In this document: piece after piece, positions 16,060 to 25,416 of the stretch
Position numbering within the stretch: the stretch's first letter is position 1
Layout of the letters: every line of letters begins with the position of its first letter
DNA from: Paenibacillus sp. FSL H3-0469
GTDB lineage: Bacteria > Bacillota > Bacilli > Paenibacillales > Paenibacillaceae
Direction: 5' to 3'
DNA length: 64,000 nucleotides
Assembly (NCBI RefSeq): GCF_038051945.1
Contig: NZ_CP150302.1
Location: 7,378,001-7,442,000, forward strand
Program-made: the position numbers and the translations under genes
The notes under the pieces: generated by a model
What the model saw: the letters and a program-made list of their open reading frames with translations, nothing else
What the model was told of the DNA's origin: nothing
Databases searched by the model: none

Positions 16060-17722
16060 CGGTTTAACTATGTCAGAAGATATTATCACTTTGCATAGTT
16101 TAAGACCTAATTGCCATGCGAAAGTTTATCATATATCGGGTTTTGATATTAACGGGGATTTCCCAAAAATATGTCGTGTGGGAGAGAATATCTATAGAAA
16201 TCCTGCGGATAATACGGTGATAGGCATTGGAACATTAAAAAATCGTCCGAAATGGTCTGATACCGACCAAGTGTTGGACATTCAAAATTTTCTCTTCATT
16301 GTACATTACCAAAAAGAAACATCGCTGCTCTTTATATATTCACAAATGAAAAGCGAAATGGATTATCAATTGATAGCAGAAGCATTCACTACCAGTTATG
16401 ACAAAATTCCAAGGAATGAAATTCATCGCGTATTAGGTGAGTTGCAAGAATTCGAAATGTTTAACACCGGTATGCAAAGTAGATTCGCGGAGACTGGTGA
16501 GTCATATCGTATCTATGCTGGTTCAAATGTAGCATCTGCGATCAATCCGGTTACCGGAAAAATGTACTCAGCAGGACATGTGTTTTGCAAAGCGGTTGCA
16601 GAAGCTGGATCAATTACTATCGGTTATAGTAGTGGATCGAAAATATGGAGCAGCTCATATGTAGTAATACCAGAATACATTAAATGGTGTAATTCGTATG
16701 GGGCTAAAATTGCTAATGAAAAAATGGAAGTAAAGACTAACACTAATTATGATTTGATGCCATTGCCAAGGAGACTCATTAAATTCCCTGAAAAGATATT
16801 TTTTTGTTTTTTTTCTGACAGAACATATACATCACCACCAGCACTTATGTTGAGCGTAGATAAAGTATCTGAGATTATTCTTACAGATGCATCATTAGAA
16901 ATTATATCTGTATCAGAGGAAGAAGTTATTATTGAAGTATGTTTATCTAAGCTTAGAGAAATAGTTGTTTACTGTGTTAATGGAACTTACTCTTCTCCGG
17001 AGCCTGCTATGCTATTGAAAGACGGTAAAAATAAAGTCTTACTAGCGGAATATCTTAATAATTATCCATTGGTTTTAAAAACAACTGATGACTCTGTAAT
17101 AGAAGGGAATGAAATATGTTCTGGTGCACCCGACGCAATTGTTTTTTCTAGCAACAACATAAATAATATTGCCTGGGAAAAGTATGACACAGATATTAGA
17201 TGTGAGTTTGGGCAAGCTACACCAGGTCAAATTTCTATTCAAGATGCATTAGATAAAATACTGATCGAACAAGATAATTTTGATTATATGCTCTATGATC
17301 ATGGCTCAGGAGAAATAGCCGACTACATCACTATCAAAGAAACAGAGCACATGATTGAAGTTGTTCTTTTTCATGTAAAAGCGATGGGAGGAAAAAAATT
17401 TAACGGAGATTTAGGCGATATTTATGAAGTCACACAACAAGCAATAAAATCAACAATATGGTTAAAATCGAGGGGGACTTTATTGGATAAAATAAAAAGC
17501 CGTAGAAAAAGCAACCATGGCGTAATGAGAAAAGGCGAATTTAATAAACTCGAAAAATTAATGAAACAAAATAAGTTATTTACTGCTAAAATTATTATTG
17601 TTCAGCCAGCTATTAAGAAGAGTGTTGAACTACCTTCTAAATATCAAGAGGTGTTAGCGGCTACAAGTTATTATATTATTAATAGTGGCCGTGTAACTGA
17701 ACTGGGTATATGGGGGAGTTAA
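15992..17722 (+). CDS. C-terminal part of the same helicase protein (separate frame)
   Basis: 576 residues with no helicase motif, overlapping the preceding frame by 68 bp and shifted +1. No ribosome-binding site precedes ATG 15992. The first residues read as the natural continuation of the helicase. It is therefore best seen as the C-terminal half of a roughly 956-residue protein split by a frameshift. The region contains no domain I can name; a stretch near EQDNFDYMLYDHGSGEIADY and VVLFHVKAMGGKKFNGD has a nuclease-like look (D, then H and K), which is only a suggestion. If the split is real biology, translation could be coupled or depend on slippage at A9 (16027-16035). AT-rich like the first half. 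Confidence 0.75.
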   Translation: MSERTIRKEEEVKKNLSEYVRDDGLTMSEDIITLHSLRPNCHAKVYHISGFDINGDFPKICRVGENIYRNPADNTVIGIGTLKNRPKWSDTDQVLDIQNFLFIVHYQKETSLLFIYSQMKSEMDYQLIAEAFTTSYDKIPRNEIHRVLGELQEFEMFNTGMQSRFAETGESYRIYAGSNVASAINPVTGKMYSAGHVFCKAVAEAGSITIGYSSGSKIWSSSYVVIPEYIKWCNSYGAKIANEKMEVKTNTNYDLMPLPRRLIKFPEKIFFCFFSDRTYTSPPALMLSVDKVSEIILTDASLEIISVSEEEVIIEVCLSKLREIVVYCVNGTYSSPEPAMLLKDGKNKVLLAEYLNNYPLVLKTTDDSVIEGNEICSGAPDAIVFSSNNINNIAWEKYDTDIRCEFGQATPGQISIQDALDKILIEQDNFDYMLYDHGSGEIADYITIKETEHMIEVVLFHVKAMGGKKFNGDLGDIYEVTQQAIKSTIWLKSRGTLLDKIKSRRKSNHGVMRKGEFNKLEKLMKQNKLFTAKIIIVQPAIKKSVELPSKYQEVLAATSYYIINSGRVTELGIWGS

Positions 17723-17919
17723 ACTCTTTCCAACTTGTAACAGTGTATCAAGTGCTGTATGAATATTACATTCTTAAAAAATTCAGTTATTCAAACCGAT
17801 ACAATGCAAATGACAGATGACAGCTTGATGATCCCTAGAATGGAATATATGGCCCAAAAAAATTTCAAAAGATTTGTATTAATCCTAGCCATTATTTTGG
17901 GTCACAGTTTAACAATAGC

Positions 17920-17971
17920 AGCGGCAGCTTAAGACTTTCTTTACCAGGTCTTAGACTGCCGCTGTTTTTTT
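17920..17971 (+). terminator. Strong terminator closing the AT-rich block
   Basis: AGCGGCAG (17920-17927) plus TTAAGAC pairs with GTCTTA and CTGCCGCT (up to 17963), followed by a run of seven T. It separates the helicase region from cydABDC. A further hairpin, GCCCAAA (18018-18024) with TTTGGGC (18032-18038), lies nearer cydA. Confidence 0.8.
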
Positions 17972-18178
17972 ATTCACAGATCAGTCCCCTACCACGTTAC
18001 CCCCCAACCAAACAATAGCCCAAAAGAGTAGTTTGGGCCGTATTCACCAAGATGTAAGAAAGAATTGAGACTTTCATGAACGTTTGAAGGCAATAAGGTG
18101 ACCGGAACCGTTTTACTTAAAATTAAAGATATAATAATTCAAAATATCTAACCGCTTGGATAAGGAGGCACTAACGTT

Positions 18179-19546
18179 ATGGGCATCGATACTGTGCTGT
18201 GGAGCAGACTGGTGACAGGCTTGACACTAGGGTTCCACGTTATTTTCGCAACAATTGGCGTTGGGGTTCCGCTAATGATCGCCATTGCAGAATTCATGGG
18301 CATACGCAAAAAAGACGCTCACTACACGCTGATGGCCAAGCGATGGGCCCGCGGGTTTGTCATTTCTGTAGCCGTGGGCGTGGTGACAGGTACGGCGATT
18401 TCACTGCAGCTGGCCTTGGTCTGGCCGAATTTCATGAAGCTTGCCGGTAACGTGATTGCGCTTCCGCTATTTATGGAAGTATTTGCTTTCTTTTTTGAGG
18501 CGATCTTCCTGGGCATTTATCTCTATACCTGGGACCGCTTCAAAAAGCCGTATATCCACTGGCTCCTTACGATCCCGATTGTTGCCGGTGCCGGGATGTC
18601 CGCTGTGTTTATCACAACTGTAAACGGGTTCATGAATCAGCCTGAGGGCTTTGCCATGGCGGGAGGACAATTCACAGCTGTGAATCCGGTCGAGGCGATG
18701 CTGAATACAGCGACGTTCTCCAAGGTGTTCCATGTCTTAAGCTCAGCCTATCTGACCGGGGCCGCACTGCTGGCAGGCATAGCCGCGTTTGCACTCCTGA
18801 GGAAGGGCGCCTCGGAATACCATAAAAAAGCGCTGAAGCTGATGATGGCCGTAGTGATGGTGTTTGGACTGCTGAACGCACTTGCTGGAGATGTATCTGC
18901 GAAATTTTTGGCGGAGCATCAGCCGGAGAAGCTGGCAGCGGCAGAGTGGCATTTTGAAACGGAGAGCGGAGCAGATCTGATTCTGTTAGGGTGGCTTAAC
19001 GCAGAGCATGAGGTGCTGGGCGCACTGCACATTCCCAAATTTCTCAGCTTCCTCGCCTTTGGCGATTTCAATGCAGAGGTAACCGGTCTGAATGAATTTC
19101 CTGCGGATGAGCGGCCGCCGCTCCTGGTTCATTATTTGTTTGATCTAATGGTCGGTATAGGGTTCGCTCTATTAGGTATTTCATTCCTGTATTTCCTGTT
19201 TGTATTCTGGAAAAAACGCAATGAGCATAACAAATGGCTGCTTCGCGCGATCGCATTAGGGGCGCCGCTTGCTTTTTTGGGAGTCGAGCTGGGATGGTTT
19301 TACGCTGAAATCGGGCGCCAGCCCTGGATCTTAAGGGGATACATGCGTGTAGAAGAGGGGGCTACGGCATCACCGAGTGTGAGAATCCTGTTTTTTGTAT
19401 TCCTGTTGCTGTACATCCTGTTAGGCACTGTCTGTGTTCTTGTGCTGCGGCGCATGTTCAAGGACAATCCGGCAGAAACCGAGATGGAGAAGTGGAATCA
19501 GCCTCCCGGCGACAAATCAACAGCAAGGGGTGAGCGCGCAAAATGA
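18179..19546 (+). CDS. cydA: Cytochrome bd ubiquinol oxidase subunit I
   Basis: 455-residue integral membrane subunit that oxidises quinol and carries the haems of the bd-type terminal oxidase. The N-terminal haem-ligand His is H20 in LGFHVIFAT. A second His is in KVFHVLSSAYLTG, and GWFYAEIGRQPW is the conserved C-terminal block. The Q-loop is short, as in Bacillus enzymes. TAAGGAGG precedes the ATG. A -10-like TATAAT (18130-18135) lies upstream, but no convincing Rex site is seen. First gene of cydABDC; its stop overlaps cydB by 4 bp (ATGA). Confidence 0.97.
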   Translation: MGIDTVLWSRLVTGLTLGFHVIFATIGVGVPLMIAIAEFMGIRKKDAHYTLMAKRWARGFVISVAVGVVTGTAISLQLALVWPNFMKLAGNVIALPLFMEVFAFFFEAIFLGIYLYTWDRFKKPYIHWLLTIPIVAGAGMSAVFITTVNGFMNQPEGFAMAGGQFTAVNPVEAMLNTATFSKVFHVLSSAYLTGAALLAGIAAFALLRKGASEYHKKALKLMMAVVMVFGLLNALAGDVSAKFLAEHQPEKLAAAEWHFETESGADLILLGWLNAEHEVLGALHIPKFLSFLAFGDFNAEVTGLNEFPADERPPLLVHYLFDLMVGIGFALLGISFLYFLFVFWKKRNEHNKWLLRAIALGAPLAFLGVELGWFYAEIGRQPWILRGYMRVEEGATASPSVRILFFVFLLLYILLGTVCVLVLRRMFKDNPAETEMEKWNQPPGDKSTARGERAK

Positions 19547-20556
19547 GTTATGAGCTGATTGGAATTTCAGTGCTCTGGCTGTTTTTATACGGCTATTTAA
19601 TTGTGGCCTCCATTGATTTTGGAGCCGGGTTCTTTGCCTTTTATGCCCGGCTGACGAAGCAGGATCATCTGATCAACCGTCTGATCTCCCGCTACCTATC
19701 GCCTGTCTGGGAGATTACGAATGTGTTTTTCGTCTTTTTTTACATTGGACTTGTCGGCTTTTTCCCGGACACCGCTTATTATTACGGCTCGGCGCTGCTA
19801 GTTCCGGGAAGTATTGCTGTTATCCTCATCGCGATCCGCGGTTCGTTCTATGCGTTCGAGAATTACGGCTCCAAAAATAACATCGTATATCTGTTTCTGT
19901 ATGGCGCTTCGGGCCTGCTAATTCCCGCATCCTTGTCCGTGGCGCTTACCCTGTCGGAAGGCGGCTTTATCTTTAAGCAAGGGGAGACCGTGTCTCTGGA
20001 TTACTGGACCTTGTTCACGAACCCCTTATCCTGGAGCATTGTAGGCTTGGCGATTGTATCCGTGCTGTTCATCAGCGCCTCCTTCTTGGCTTTTTATGCT
20101 TCCCGGGCTGAGGATCATAATGCACTGAAGCTTATGCGTACTTATGCGCTGTTCTGGAGCACGCCGACGATTGTGATCGCGCTGACGGCCTTTATTTATT
20201 TGGGCCAGCACAATGAGCGGCATTTTCAAAATATGATGGATCTATGGTGGCTGCTTGCGCTGTCCGTAGCGTTCTTCATGCTTGCCATGTGGCTGCTATA
20301 CAGCGGACGCCGTTACGGCTTGGCATTCATAAGCATCATGCTGCAATTTCTCTGCGCCTTCTTCGCTTACGGCATCGGGCAGTATCCTTATATTCTGGAC
20401 CCGTTCATTACGATCGGGAACAGCATCACTTCACCGGCCATGGGCCTGGCGCTGGTCATTGTGTTCATCGGCGGGATGTGCTTGCTGATTCCTTCCCTGA
20501 TTCTGGTGTTCAAGCTGTTTCTCTTTGACGCAGATTATGTGAAAGGAAAGAAATAA
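19543..20556 (+). CDS. cydB: Cytochrome bd ubiquinol oxidase subunit II
   Basis: 337-residue polytopic membrane subunit. The N-terminal block LYGYLIVASIDFGAGFFAFY and the conserved stretch YLSPVWEITNVFFVFFYIGLVGF fit CydB. It pairs with CydA to form the oxygen-reducing complex. The start overlaps the cydA stop by 4 bp and the stop directly abuts the cydD ATG, so the four genes are translated as one unit. Confidence 0.96.
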   Translation: MSYELIGISVLWLFLYGYLIVASIDFGAGFFAFYARLTKQDHLINRLISRYLSPVWEITNVFFVFFYIGLVGFFPDTAYYYGSALLVPGSIAVILIAIRGSFYAFENYGSKNNIVYLFLYGASGLLIPASLSVALTLSEGGFIFKQGETVSLDYWTLFTNPLSWSIVGLAIVSVLFISASFLAFYASRAEDHNALKLMRTYALFWSTPTIVIALTAFIYLGQHNERHFQNMMDLWWLLALSVAFFMLAMWLLYSGRRYGLAFISIMLQFLCAFFAYGIGQYPYILDPFITIGNSITSPAMGLALVIVFIGGMCLLIPSLILVFKLFLFDADYVKGKK

Positions 20557-22317
20557 ATGAACAAGACAACAAGCCTGATCGCTGAGCAAATGTCTAGGCA
20601 ACGCAAACGATTGGTTATGCTGACCCTCCTGTCGCTCCTGCTCGGCATTGCGATCGTAAGTCAGGCCGGGCTGCTGGCGGAAGCGGTCCAGCGGGTGTTC
20701 GTGGAGAAGGCTTCCTTATCCTCGGTTGCTCTGCTGCTCGCTCTTCTGCTGTCAGTGATGGCGATCCGCAGTTTACTGTTATACGCAAACGGAAAAGTTG
20801 GCCTAACTATGGCTGCCGCCGCTAAGGCAAATATGCGTTCAGCCGTGCTGCAGAAGCTTACCCATGCGTCCATACCTTCAACACTGCGGGGGCAGACGGG
20901 AGGAAAGGTCAGTGTGGCGCTGGACGCAGTGGACGAGACGGACAGTTACTTCAGTCAATACATGCCGCGGATGGCCGAAGCAGCGATCATCCCGGTTCTG
21001 ATTCTGGCCGTTACCTTTACCTTACATGCGAATACCGGCTTCATTCTGCTGTTTACGGCACCGTTCATCCCGCTGTTTATGATTCTGGTGGGACTGCAAA
21101 CGAAGAATAAATCCGAAGAAAAATATGCGCAGCTCGCAGAATTCTCCGGCACCTTCCTGGATTCGCTTCAAGGGCTGGTGACCTTAAAAATTTTCGGACA
21201 ATCCCGCCGCCAGCAGCAGCAGATTGAGCGCAGCAGCCTGGGTTACCGTGATGCGACCATGGATATTTTGAAGGTTGCCTTTACGAATACGTTTATGCTG
21301 GAATCGATCGTCATGCTGGGCATCGGGATTGTTGCTCTTGAATTGGCTATTCAACTGCTCGTTTTCAAATCCATGCCGTTCCACACAGCTTTTCTTGTCC
21401 TGCTGCTTGTTCCCGAGTTCTTTAACCTGCTCAAGAATACAGGAACCGCTTTTCACAGCGGGCGGACCAGTATGGGGGCGGTCCGTAAGGTGGAGCAGAT
21501 GCTTGCGGAAATAGGCGGCGGTACCGGCACACAGCCGGACGGGGGAGGGCAGTCCTCAGCCAAGCTGCTCAAGCTGCCGCCATCCATTGCGCTCAATGGT
21601 GTACATTTCCACTATGCACCCGGTTCATTCGAGCTTAAGGCTGGGTCTGTCTCCATAGAACCCGGACAGCATGTTGCCATCGTCGGCCACAGCGGCTCGG
21701 GCAAAACAACCTTACTCCATCTCATTGCCGGGCTTTTGAAGCCGGTATCAGGGACAGTGACGGTGAACGGAAGCCCGCTGACAGCGTGGGAGGAAGACTC
21801 GTGGTTTGAGCAGGTCAGCTACATTACTCAGCATCCCTATATTTTTGCCGGTACCTTTGCTGAGAATATCGCCATCGGCGCCGGACGTGAGGTCTCCAGG
21901 GAAGAAATCAGGCAGGCCGCAGAGGAAGCGGGACTTGCAGCGCTGGTTGCCGGACTGGAGCAGGGACTGGACACCCATGTCGGGGAGGGCGGCAGGGGAT
22001 TGTCGGGAGGGGAAAAGCAACGTCTTGCTTTAGCGCGGGCATTCTTGAAACGTCCGGCCCTGATCTTGTTCGATGAGCCTACAGTAGGTCTCGACTTGCA
22101 GACCGAACAAATCCTGCAAAGCTCCATAACAGCGCTGGCCCAAAAGGCCACGATGATCACAGTCGCACACCGGTTATACACGATCCGGCAAGCGGATAAT
22201 ATTTTGTTTATGGACCATGGAGTATTAGCAGCGGCCGGACCTCACGACGAGCTCCTTGAACGTATGCCTCAATATGCCGAGATGGTTGATATGCAGCGAA
22301 AAGGAGGGTCAGCATGA
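20557..22317 (+). CDS. cydD: Thiol reductant ABC exporter subunit CydD
   Basis: 586 residues. An N-terminal membrane domain (about residues 20-300) is fused to an ABC ATPase: Walker A GHSGSGKTT, signature LSGGEKQRLALARA, Walker B LILFDEPTVGLD and the H-loop AHR. CydDC exports cysteine/glutathione-type reductants needed to assemble cytochrome bd. Placement directly after cydAB fixes the assignment. The stop overlaps the cydC start by 4 bp. Confidence 0.94.
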   Translation: MNKTTSLIAEQMSRQRKRLVMLTLLSLLLGIAIVSQAGLLAEAVQRVFVEKASLSSVALLLALLLSVMAIRSLLLYANGKVGLTMAAAAKANMRSAVLQKLTHASIPSTLRGQTGGKVSVALDAVDETDSYFSQYMPRMAEAAIIPVLILAVTFTLHANTGFILLFTAPFIPLFMILVGLQTKNKSEEKYAQLAEFSGTFLDSLQGLVTLKIFGQSRRQQQQIERSSLGYRDATMDILKVAFTNTFMLESIVMLGIGIVALELAIQLLVFKSMPFHTAFLVLLLVPEFFNLLKNTGTAFHSGRTSMGAVRKVEQMLAEIGGGTGTQPDGGGQSSAKLLKLPPSIALNGVHFHYAPGSFELKAGSVSIEPGQHVAIVGHSGSGKTTLLHLIAGLLKPVSGTVTVNGSPLTAWEEDSWFEQVSYITQHPYIFAGTFAENIAIGAGREVSREEIRQAAEEAGLAALVAGLEQGLDTHVGEGGRGLSGGEKQRLALARAFLKRPALILFDEPTVGLDLQTEQILQSSITALAQKATMITVAHRLYTIRQADNILFMDHGVLAAAGPHDELLERMPQYAEMVDMQRKGGSA

Positions 22318-24035
22318 ATGAACTGGCGATTTTGTCCAAGGCCATGATAGCGGAGCGTAAGGATATTCTCCTGTCGATTCTGGGAGGGTTTATTGCCGGC
22401 GCAGCCGGTGTGGCCCTCTTCTCCGCGAGCGGATATCTGATTTCACAGACGGTCTTCATGCCGCCGCTCTACACCCTGATCGTACTGACCTCGCTGGTCA
22501 AGCTGCTGGGTTTGCTCCGGGCGGCAAGCCGTTACGGAGAACGCCTGTATTCGCACAGAGCAACCTTTTCCATGCTTAGCCGTTTGCGCACAGGCTTTTT
22601 TGCCAGGCTGATCCCGTTAACGCCCGGTATCTTGAACAAGAACCGCAGCGGAGATCTGCTTGCACGGATTGTCGGGGATGTAGAGAGCCTGCAGAATTAT
22701 TTTTTGCGTGTTGCTTATCCGCCGGTTATCGTCATCACGGTATTTCTGGCAACTATGGTGTTCAGTGCTTCTTATTCATTCTGGATGGCTTGCTTGTTTG
22801 TAACAGGAATGCTGCTGACTGCATGGGTTGTACCGGGAATCGTATTGATGGGCCAGCGGACGGTACACGGCCGTGTCCGTAAGCAGCGGGCGCTGCTGTC
22901 AACGGAAGTCACCGAAGTATTGTATGGCTACCGTGATCTGAAGGTGTACGGGCAATTGCCGCAGCGGGAGCAGCAGCTTCAGGCGGCTTCGGCAGCACTG
23001 ACAGCAGAGCAGCAGCGTGCAGCAGGTCATCTGTTACGCGGACAGGCGATGCACACCTTTGTAACCTTTTTTATATCGTGGGGTGTACTGACGCTAGGGG
23101 CCTATCTAATTATGGAAGGTGCGCTGGCAGGCGTATTCTTAGCGATGCTTGTTATGGCCTCACAGACGGTGTTCGAAGAAGCAGCGGCCATGGCTACTTT
23201 ACCAGCCTATAAGCAAGACAGTGAGCACGCGGCCAAAAGGCTGACTGAAACCGTATTGACTTCCGGTGATTTACCTGTGCAGCCGGGCCGCACCCTGGCG
23301 GCAGGAGAGCCTGTTTCGGTAGAGCTGTCCGGCGTTACATTCCAATATGAAGACGAGTGGCGGCCCGCGCTGACGGAAGTGTCACTACACCTCCCGGCCG
23401 GCTCCCGAACGGCTGTGGTTGGACCAAGCGGATCCGGCAAATCCACCCTGATCGATCTGCTGCTCAAGCTGCGTACGCCTGCATCTGGAGCCATACGTTT
23501 TAACGGCATTTCGGTACAAGAGCTGGATGAGTCAGGCATTTGGGAAGCCTCAAATGTCGTATTGCAGCAAAGCCATTTTTTCCGCGGAACGGTCCGTGAT
23601 AACTTGCTGCTGAATGGAGAAGAACAGTCTGACGAAGTATTGTTAGTAGCTCTAGCTAAGGCCCAATTGCCGGATATGGCATTAACCGATGTTGTATTCG
23701 AAAAAGGAGAGAACCTGTCCGACGGCGAGAAGCAGCGTCTGGCTCTGGCCCGGGTCATGCTCCGCAAAGGGCGGTTATGGCTGCTGGATGAACCTACATC
23801 TTCGCTGGATTATGTCACGGAAGGGCGCGTATTAACCCATCTCTACGAACAGTCCGCCGGAGATACCTTACTGCTCATTTGCCACCGGCTTACCGGCCTG
23901 GAAGGGATGGACAGGATTATCGTCATGGAGCAGGGCAGGGTGATCGAAACGGGTTCATATGCGGAGCTAATGGAACAAGAGGGCTACTTGTACCGGATGA
24001 AGCAGATTGAGCTGCAGATGATTGGAGAGCAATAG
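22314..24035 (+). CDS. cydC: Thiol reductant ABC exporter subunit CydC
   Basis: 573 residues, the partner half-transporter of CydD. Membrane domain, then Walker A GPSGSGKST, signature LSDGEKQRLALARVML (Asp in place of the usual first Gly) and Walker B LWLLDEPTSSLD. Last gene of cydABDC, followed by a 12-bp terminator hairpin. Confidence 0.94.
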   Translation: MNELAILSKAMIAERKDILLSILGGFIAGAAGVALFSASGYLISQTVFMPPLYTLIVLTSLVKLLGLLRAASRYGERLYSHRATFSMLSRLRTGFFARLIPLTPGILNKNRSGDLLARIVGDVESLQNYFLRVAYPPVIVITVFLATMVFSASYSFWMACLFVTGMLLTAWVVPGIVLMGQRTVHGRVRKQRALLSTEVTEVLYGYRDLKVYGQLPQREQQLQAASAALTAEQQRAAGHLLRGQAMHTFVTFFISWGVLTLGAYLIMEGALAGVFLAMLVMASQTVFEEAAAMATLPAYKQDSEHAAKRLTETVLTSGDLPVQPGRTLAAGEPVSVELSGVTFQYEDEWRPALTEVSLHLPAGSRTAVVGPSGSGKSTLIDLLLKLRTPASGAIRFNGISVQELDESGIWEASNVVLQQSHFFRGTVRDNLLLNGEEQSDEVLLVALAKAQLPDMALTDVVFEKGENLSDGEKQRLALARVMLRKGRLWLLDEPTSSLDYVTEGRVLTHLYEQSAGDTLLLICHRLTGLEGMDRIIVMEQGRVIETGSYAELMEQEGYLYRMKQIELQMIGEQ

Positions 24036-24054
24036 TGAATTCTCATTTACATTT

Positions 24055-24092
24055 ACACGACAGCATGTAATTTGATGCTGTCGTGTTTTAAG
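24055..24092 (+). terminator. Terminator of the cydABDC operon
   Basis: ACACGACAGCAT (24055-24066) pairs perfectly with ATGCTGTCGTGT (24075-24086) around an 8-nt loop, followed by TTTAAGTTT. It also lies next to the end of the convergent gene at 24098. Confidence 0.85.
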
Positions 24093-24097
24093 TTTAA

Positions 24098-24688
24098 TTA
24101 AAATGATTTTGAATTTAAGTAATCGTAAAGGGGCTGTGGATTCCAGATTTGAGCTTCAATGTATTCAATGTAAGGGCCCATACCTTCCCAAAGTGCAGTT
24201 CTGCCTTTATCCTCTGGTGCACCGTAAATATCCGCTAACATAGCTAAGTCTGAGAGAGTAAAGATTCTCCCATGATACTGTGATTGATAATGAGCAGATT
24301 CCTTATCTGCCCCTAGCCAATAGGTAACCATGCTATCGGGATAAGTGAAGCTTATATCCTGGTGCGAAAAAACACTGAGCGGAACACGGATTCTGCTTAA
24401 TTCAAGGGCAGACAAGTGATCTTCCATCCATTGAGAGTAGCCCAGCACTGCGTAGAGTGGATAATTTTCTTGGGGATTTCCCCCTTGTTCTATGAATTCA
24501 CTCATTACCCATTGTTCAGCTTGCCGTCTATTATGTAAATATTGAGCAGGTTCCTTGAATCTATCGGCTACCGGGTTATCCACATATAAAGTCTCCATAA
24601 CTTGAATTGCATCAGAATCACTTAATGCGGTTAGGCTGCGGAATGGTGTATCACCCTGTCTATAATAATGAGTCAGAAATGTAATCAT
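24098..24688 (-). CDS. Conserved hypothetical protein
   Basis: 196 residues, no signal peptide or membrane segment. It starts MITFLTHYYRQGDTPFRSLTALSD and is rich in Tyr, Trp and acidic residues. It resembles uncharacterised Bacillales/Clostridia proteins with this N-terminal pattern, but I cannot name a function. GAGGAG precedes the ATG. It lies 18 bp after the stop of the TetR gene in the same direction, so both are probably on one transcript. Confidence 0.8.
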   Translation of the reverse strand: MITFLTHYYRQGDTPFRSLTALSDSDAIQVMETLYVDNPVADRFKEPAQYLHNRRQAEQWVMSEFIEQGGNPQENYPLYAVLGYSQWMEDHLSALELSRIRVPLSVFSHQDISFTYPDSMVTYWLGADKESAHYQSQYHGRIFTLSDLAMLADIYGAPEDKGRTALWEGMGPYIEYIEAQIWNPQPLYDYLNSKSF

Positions 24689-24706
24689 GTTTCTCCTCTT
24701 CAGTAA

Positions 24707-25300
24707 TTATTTTTTGGAAAGTGCACTACATTTCAATACATAATACATTTCCTCAAGCATGACTATCGCGTCGTCAATGGTTAGTTCCTGCGAGTTCATG
24801 TGGATCATAACTCCAATTCCGAGCCAATATGCCGAAAGCTTCTTGAACATTTCCCGGGTTTTTATTGTGCTCATCGTGCATAGCTGAGGATCTAACTGAA
24901 GAAACGCCTGATAGATCTCTTCTGAGAGCAGGTCATCATTATTCTTGGTGTAGTCACTGCTGTACTCAGATAAAAATAATAATCGGAACAGATGCTTCTC
25001 TGCTTGAGCAAAAAATAAACAACCTACTGCCAGGTTCATTGCGGGTTCATTCTTCTCATTGCTGTATTGTTTGATCTCATTTAATGCGAAATCAACAATA
25101 CGCTTGTATACGTCTTCCTTGACCTCTTCCATACTTTTGTACAATCGATAGACAGGTTGAGTAGAGCATTTTAGCTTTACCGCGATATTTCTGGCTGTCA
25201 GCACCTCGAATCCGGCTTGGCGGGTTAGTTCGAATGCTGTAAGGGAGATCTGTTCTCTAGTAACTTCTGCTTTTGGCGGTATTTTTCTCAACTCCTTCAA
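24707..25300 (-). CDS. TetR/AcrR family transcriptional regulator
   Basis: 197 residues. The N-terminal helix-turn-helix (SLTAFELTRQAGFEVLTARNIAVKLKCSTQPVYRLYKS) is typical of TetR, with a divergent all-helical ligand domain after it. TTG 25300 has no good ribosome-binding site, and the nearby GAAGGAG is too close to the next TTG, so the start is uncertain. It is divergent from an ABC exporter pair, with an inverted repeat (25312-25341) between them. Repression of the exporter is the likely job. Confidence 0.85.
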   Translation of the reverse strand: MKELRKIPPKAEVTREQISLTAFELTRQAGFEVLTARNIAVKLKCSTQPVYRLYKSMEEVKEDVYKRIVDFALNEIKQYSNEKNEPAMNLAVGCLFFAQAEKHLFRLLFLSEYSSDYTKNNDDLLSEEIYQAFLQLDPQLCTMSTIKTREMFKKLSAYWLGIGVMIHMNSQELTIDDAIVMLEEMYYVLKCSALSKK

Positions 25301-25311
25301 CTGAAACTAAA

Positions 25312-25341
25312 AATAACAACTGTTATGTAACGTATGTTATT
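25312..25341. promoter_or_regulatory. Candidate TetR operator between regulator and exporter genes
   Basis: AATAACA (25312-25318) and TGTTATT (25335-25341) are mirror arms, with further inner symmetry around GTTATGTAAC. It lies just upstream of the TetR start and about 75 bp before the exporter gene, where a repressor could act on both. Confidence 0.6.
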
Positions 25342-25416
25342 ACCACTTCAATCAATTGTCAATCCCTGTAATCCAACAGGTTGTAGATTTCCTGAATTAT
25401 AGTTATATTTTAGGAA

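Noticed and set aside
17759-17932. A 57-codon frame with a hydrophobic C-terminus, just before the terminator
   Set aside because: No ribosome-binding site, and its last codons lie inside the terminator stem.
17972-18178. Rex operator before cydA
   Set aside because: No sequence close to TTGTGAANNNNNNTTCACAA is visible.
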